Positions 59,415 to 64,000 of a DNA stretch of 64,000 nt are shown one piece after another (positions within the stretch are counted from its first letter, which is position 1; each line of letters opens with the position of its first letter). The stretch is taken from the NCBI RefSeq assembly GCF_041052385.1, contig NZ_CP163439.1:6189001-6253000 (forward strand), read 5' to 3'. The notes below the pieces were generated by a model that saw only the letters and a program-made list of their open reading frames with translations, was not told where the DNA came from and ran no database searches. The position numbers and the translations under genes were made by a program. The DNA comes from Streptomyces sp. R28 (lineage in GTDB: Bacteria > Actinomycetota > Actinomycetes > Streptomycetales > Streptomycetaceae).

Positions 59415-60062
59415 TCATGCGGGCTTGCGGACGATCAGGAACGCCTGCGGGGACGTCTCGTCGAGCGCCGGGTCCGGTTCGCGGACCGTGCGGGACACGA
59501 GGGTGAAGCCGGCCGACGTCAGCAGCTCGGCGATGTGTTCCGGGCGGCGGCGCTGGAAGGTGAGCGAGACCGGGTGGCCGAAGGGCCGGTCGTGGTGGCG
59601 GTGTTCGTCGCCGGCCTGGAAGGCGACGAGCAGGGGAGCCCCGGGCGCCAGCACGCGGTGGAACTCGGCGAAGAGGGCCGGGAGCCGGTCCACAGGGGTG
59701 TGGATGGAGGAGTAGAAGGACAGGGCACCGGCCAGCGCGCCGTCCGGGACGTCCAGCTCCAGCATCGAACCCTGCTCGAACCGCAGTCCCGGGTTCTCGC
59801 GCCGGGCGATGGCGAGCATCGACTCCGACAGGTCCAGCCCGAACACGTTCAGCCCCAGCGAAGCGAGGCGAGCCGTCGTCCGACCGGGGCCGCACCCGAG
59901 GTCGGCCACCGGGCCGTCCCCCTCGACGAGTTCGGCGAACACGCCCAGCATGGCCCGCTCCAGGGGCCTGTTCGCGAGCTCCTCCCGGAAGAGGTGCGCG
60001 TAGTCCTCGGCGATGGCGTCGTAGAAGGTGCGGGTGGTGGTGAGGAAGTCGGCTTCGGTCAT
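59415..60062 (-). CDS. Class I SAM-dependent methyltransferase
   Basis: This 215-residue protein has motif I VADLGCGPGRTTARLA, then FGLDLSESMLAIAR and a methyltransferase-11 layout with LAPGAPLLVAFQAGDE. The ATG is 15 bases from the end of the divergent region. The target is not evident. Confidence 0.85.
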   Translation of the reverse strand: MTEADFLTTTRTFYDAIAEDYAHLFREELANRPLERAMLGVFAELVEGDGPVADLGCGPGRTTARLASLGLNVFGLDLSESMLAIARRENPGLRFEQGSMLELDVPDGALAGALSFYSSIHTPVDRLPALFAEFHRVLAPGAPLLVAFQAGDEHRHHDRPFGHPVSLTFQRRRPEHIAELLTSAGFTLVSRTVREPDPALDETSPQAFLIVRKPA

Positions 60063-60120
60063 GGCCGGGGACCCTAGCGAAGCCGGTGTCTGCTCGCCTT
60101 CGTTTTCCTGCGCGGGCCCT

Positions 60121-60435
60121 TCACGCCACCCCCATCGCCCGCAGTGCCGCGGCAGCCCCCGCCGCCCCCAGCACCACCACCGGGAACGGGGCCCGCCGCC
60201 ACGCCAGTACGCCGCCCACCAGCACCCCGGCCGGCCGGGCCCACCCCGCGAAGCCGCCGCCCTCGGTCAGCGCGCCCGTGGCCAGCAGGGCCACCAGCAG
60301 GACGATCGCGCCCGCCGAGAGCAACTCCTGCACCCGCGGCGAGAGCTCGACGCGCCCGTGGAGCACCGGCCCGGCCAGCCGGAAGGCGTACGTCCCGACC
60401 GCCAGCGTCAGGATCATGGCCACCGTCGCGCTCAT
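60121..60435 (-). CDS. azlD: AzlD-family branched-chain amino acid export subunit
   Basis: This 104-residue membrane protein has three to four spans (TVAMILTLAVGTYAFRLAG, LLSAGAIVLLVALLATGAL). Its start overlaps the AzlC stop (ATGA). AzlC and AzlD together form a branched-chain amino acid exporter. Confidence 0.87.
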   Translation of the reverse strand: MSATVAMILTLAVGTYAFRLAGPVLHGRVELSPRVQELLSAGAIVLLVALLATGALTEGGGFAGWARPAGVLVGGVLAWRRAPFPVVVLGAAGAAAALRAMGVA

Positions 60436-61145
60436 GCCGTACGCCTCCCGCCGCCGCGTCCGTAGAGGGCGAGCCCCGCCAGCGCCACCAGCACCGGCAC
60501 CCCCGCCGGGACGGCCGGCGTCACCGCCAGTGCCAGCCCCGCACCGAGCAGCGCGGACCGCCGGACCGCCGGAGCCTCGCGCAGGGCGGGCAGCACAAGG
60601 GCGACGAGGACGGCGGGGAAGGCCGCGTCCAGACCGTAGGTGCCGGTGTCGCCCAACGCGCCGCCGGCCAGCGCGCCGGCCAGGACGCCGAGGTTCCACA
60701 CGGCGAACAGGCCGAGCCCGAAGATCCAGAAGGCCTCCCGCCGCCGCGCCGGATCCGGCTGGGCGAGGGCGAAGGCCACCGTCTCGTCGGTCACCAGGTG
60801 GGCGCCGAGGAGGCGGGCGAGGCGGCCTTGGCCGATGACGTCCGCCACGGCCAGACTGAAGGCCGCCGTGCGCGTGTTGAGCAGCAGCCCGGTGGCCGCC
60901 GCCGCGAACGGCCCGCCCCCGGCCAGCAGCACACCGACCGCGCTGAACTGCGCCGATCCCGCGTACACCACCAGCGACATCAGCACCGGCGCCCACAGCG
61001 GCAGCCCACCGGCCACCGAGATCGCGCCGAAGGAGACGCCTACGACACCGCTCGCCAGCCAGACGAGTGCACTGTCGCGCACCAGGGGTGCCATCAGAGG
61101 GGCCGTCAGGGGTGCCATCATGGGTGTTCGGAGTAGCGAACGCAT
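60432..61145 (-). CDS. azlC: AzlC-family branched-chain amino acid exporter subunit
   Basis: This 237-residue membrane protein has the AzlC pattern (VGVSFGAISVAGGLPLWAPVLMSLVVYAGSAQFSAVGVLLAGG, NTRTAAFSLAVAD). The ATG at 61145 is preferred over the codon at 61181 because the extra residues lie in the shared promoter. It is divergent from the XRE-cupin regulator, whose operator-like repeats lie between them. Confidence 0.88.
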   Translation of the reverse strand: MRSLLRTPMMAPLTAPLMAPLVRDSALVWLASGVVGVSFGAISVAGGLPLWAPVLMSLVVYAGSAQFSAVGVLLAGGGPFAAAATGLLLNTRTAAFSLAVADVIGQGRLARLLGAHLVTDETVAFALAQPDPARRREAFWIFGLGLFAVWNLGVLAGALAGGALGDTGTYGLDAAFPAVLVALVLPALREAPAVRRSALLGAGLALAVTPAVPAGVPVLVALAGLALYGRGGGRRTA

Positions 61146-61171
61146 GTTTTCCAGAATGAACACACCGCGCC

Positions 61172-61210
61172 CGTTCGTCAAGGCGAACGAACGTACCTGT
61201 AGAGCGAACG
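61172..61210. promoter_or_regulatory. Candidate operator of the XRE-cupin regulator
   Basis: Three copies of one half-site occur between the divergent genes: CGTTCG (61172-61177) and its complement CGAACG at 61184-61189 and 61205-61210. The first pair forms a 6-6-6 inverted repeat. This fits an autoregulated XRE dimer site; binding is inferred. Confidence 0.55.
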
Positions 61211-61226
61211 ACGGGAAGTGAACCGC

Positions 61227-61775
61227 ATGAGCGAGCCCCTCACCTGGATCGCCGCCTCACTGCGACGCGAGCGCACCCGGGTCGGGCTGTCCCTGTCCGA
61301 GCTGGCCAAACGGGCGGGGATCGCGAAGTCCACGCTGTCCCAGTTGGAGGCGGGCAGCGGGAATCCCAGCGTGGAGACGCTGTGGGCGCTGGGAGTGGCA
61401 CTGGGCGTGCCCTTCAGCGCGCTGGTGGAGCCGCCGACTCCGGCGGTGCAGGTGATCCGGGCGGGCGAGGGGCCCACGGTCGCGTCCGAACGGGCGGACT
61501 ACGTGGCCACGCTGCTCTCCGCCAGTCCGCCCGGCGCCCGGCGGGACATCTACCACCTGCGCGCGGAACCGGGCCCGGCCCGGGAGTCGGAGCCGCACAT
61601 TCCGGGGTCCGTGGAACATCTGATCGTCAGCACGGGGCGGGTGAAGGCGGGGCCGCGGGGAGAAGAGGTCGATCTGGGGCCCGGCGATTACATGTCGTAT
61701 CGCGGAGATGTGCCGCACTCGTACGAGGCGCTGGCGCCCGGGACGACGTTCGTGCTGGTCATGCAGCACGTGTAA
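61227..61775 (+). CDS. XRE-cupin transcriptional regulator
   Basis: This 182-residue protein has an N-terminal HTH (LSLSELAKRAGIAKSTLSQLEAGSGNPSVETLWALGVAL) and a C-terminal cupin domain with a conserved His (EPHIPGSVEHLIVSTGRV, DYMSYRGDVPHSYEAL). ATG 61227 is preferred over GTG 61218 because GGGAAG then has proper spacing. It is divergent from azlCD and probably represses or activates it in response to an amino-acid-like ligand. Confidence 0.9.
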   Translation: MSEPLTWIAASLRRERTRVGLSLSELAKRAGIAKSTLSQLEAGSGNPSVETLWALGVALGVPFSALVEPPTPAVQVIRAGEGPTVASERADYVATLLSASPPGARRDIYHLRAEPGPARESEPHIPGSVEHLIVSTGRVKAGPRGEEVDLGPGDYMSYRGDVPHSYEALAPGTTFVLVMQHV

Positions 61776-61795
61776 GGCAGGAGTACAGATAAGGC

Positions 61796-61828
61796 AGGAG
61801 CCCCTGCGCCGGATGGCGAGGGGCTCCT
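61796..61828. terminator. Bidirectional hairpin terminator
   Basis: A perfect 10-bp stem (61796-61805 with 61819-61828) plus an inner CGCC/GGCG extension lies between the convergent XRE-cupin and cold-shock genes, serving both strands. Confidence 0.75.
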
Positions 61829-61870
61829 TGGGTACTGCTATCAGACGTCGTCAGAGGGGCATCCCTCGGA

Positions 61871-62074
61871 TCAGACGGGGGTGACGTTCTCCGCCTGCGG
61901 ACCCTTCGGGCCCTGCGTCACGTCGAAGGAGACCTGCTGGTTCTCCTCCAGCGAACGGAAGCCGTTCGCATTGATGGCGGAGTAGTGAACGAAGACGTCG
62001 GGGCCGCCGCCTTCCTGGGCGATGAAGCCAAAGCCCTTTTCGGCGTTGAACCACTTCACGGTTCCGGTAGCCAT
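61871..62074 (-). CDS. csp: Cold-shock domain protein
   Basis: This 67-residue single cold-shock domain has RNP1 KGFGFI and RNP2 VFVHY ([20 protein letters not shown]). An AAGGAGG ribosome site precedes the ATG. It binds single-stranded RNA as a chaperone. A gap of more than 200 bases upstream is consistent with the long regulatory leader common for csp mRNAs. Confidence 0.96.
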   Translation of the reverse strand: MATGTVKWFNAEKGFGFIAQEGGGPDVFVHYSAINANGFRSLEENQQVSFDVTQGPKGPQAENVTPV

Positions 62075-63233
<1,159 letters not shown>

Positions 63234-63364
63234 AGGGCGGGAGCTTGCGTATCGAGCTGCCGGCTCCGCACCGAGTCGCAGGTTCGGCACCGAACCGCCG
63301 GGTCCGCGCCAACCCGCCGGTTCCGCACTAACCTGCTGGGGAGTTCTACGGGGGAGGGGACGTC

Positions 63365-64000
63365 ATGCAGCCGCTCGGAGTCGACGAGCCGGCCGTCGTC
63401 GGGCCGTACCGGCTGCTCGGCCGGCTCGGCTCCGGCGGGATGGGGCGGGTGTATCTGGGCCGCAGCCCCGGTGGTCGTACGGTCGCCGTGAAGATCGTGC
63501 ATCCGCACTTCGCCCTCGACGAGGAGTTCCGGGCACGCTTCCGCCGGGAGGTGGAGGCGGCGCGCCGGGTGGGCGGTGCCTGGACGGCGCCCGTGCTGGA
63601 CGCGGATCCTGAGGCCGCGGTGCCGTGGGTGGCCACGGCGTATGCGGCGGGCCCGTCGCTGGCGGCGGCGGTGACGGACTCGGGTGGTCCGATGCCGGCG
63701 CACACCGTACGCGTGCTGGGGGCCGGGCTGGCCGAGGCGCTGGCGGCGGTGCACGAGCTGGGGCTGGTGCACCGGGACGTGAAGCCGTCGAACGTGCTGC
63801 TGACGCTGGACGGCCCCCTGCTGATCGACTTCGGCATCGCGCGGGCCACGGACGGCACGGCGTCCCTGACATCGACCGGCGTCTCCGTCGGCTCGCCCGG
63901 CTACATGTCGCCCGAGCAGATCCTGGGCCAGGGGGCCACGGGGGCGGCGGACGTCTTCTCATTGGGTGCGGTGCTGGCATACGCGGCGACCGGGGAGCCG
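63365..64000 (+). CDS. Serine/threonine protein kinase, 3' end outside window
   Basis: The visible 212 codons hold a Hanks-type kinase core: GRLGSGGMGRVYLGR (P-loop), VAVKI (ATP-Lys), the HRDVKPSNVLL catalytic loop, DFGIAR and GSPGYMSPEQ (activation and P+1 loops). GGGGGAGGGG lies upstream of the ATG. The C-terminal sensor or membrane part is missing because the window ends. Confidence 0.92.
   Translation, partial: MQPLGVDEPAVVGPYRLLGRLGSGGMGRVYLGRSPGGRTVAVKIVHPHFALDEEFRARFRREVEAARRVGGAWTAPVLDADPEAAVPWVATAYAAGPSLAAAVTDSGGPMPAHTVRVLGAGLAEALAAVHELGLVHRDVKPSNVLLTLDGPLLIDFGIARATDGTASLTSTGVSVGSPGYMSPEQILGQGATGAADVFSLGAVLAYAATGEP

Overview
The window is a high-GC actinobacterial chromosome segment, almost certainly Streptomyces. 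The evidence is about 70% GC, dense gene packing with ATGA/GTGA overlaps, frequent GTG starts, several likely leaderless genes, the futalosine menaquinone route (mqnA, mqnE and ubiD/ubiA/ubiX-type genes), and a hemL - phosphatase - thioredoxin - ccdA - resB - ccsB block typical of Streptomyces cores. No tRNA, rRNA or CRISPR array was seen.

Region 1 (1-15.5 kb) is accessory DNA. It opens with a truncated amidohydrolase and a divergent LysR regulator. Next come a TPR-type XRE regulator with an internally duplicated small protein, and a divergent set of small genes. These lead into a compact cluster that looks like an uncharacterised ribosomal-peptide (RiPP) pathway: a 38-residue peptide gene ending in Cys-Ser, a perfect 15-bp hairpin, an asparagine-synthetase/lasso-cyclase-like ATPase without the glutaminase cysteine, a SAM methyltransferase, a YdcF/DUF218 protein and an EpiD-like flavoprotein. 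Adjoining it is an integrative mobilisable element: relaxase, MobC-like protein, an oriT-like inverted-repeat region, a DUF3631 ATPase whose 5' end is packed with GGGGAC motifs, a frameshifted excisionase and a tyrosine integrase.

Region 2 (15.5-48.3 kb) is mostly chromosomal core: hemL and a histidine phosphatase, a secreted deacetylase-like lipoprotein, cytochrome c maturation genes, an ECF sigma factor with a CU044_5270 partner, and a minus-strand mini-cluster (transglutaminase-like protein, cytosine-deaminase-like enzyme, 2OG/Fe(II) oxygenase, stand-alone condensation domain). The menaquinone genes follow, with an Lrp regulator, a rhomboid protease, UdgX, a GNAT enzyme, paired SPFH proteins, the TetR/MaoC/FabG4-like/thiolase fatty-acid locus and an acyl-CoA ligase.

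Region 3 (48.3-54 kb) is a scarred, plastic zone. It holds an IS5-type transposase remnant, a secreted barnase-like RNase, a decayed sensor-kinase fragment, a very unusual STAND ATPase-TPR-pseudoreceiver-winged-helix regulator, and fragments of a DEAD-box helicase and a CU044_5270-like protein.

Region 4 (54-64 kb) returns to ordinary genes: a sugar-binding lipoprotein, LysR, a DUF6817-like protein with a Tat-exported FAD oxidoreductase, a methyltransferase, AzlCD with its divergent XRE-cupin regulator, a cold-shock protein, mqnA and the start of a Ser/Thr kinase.
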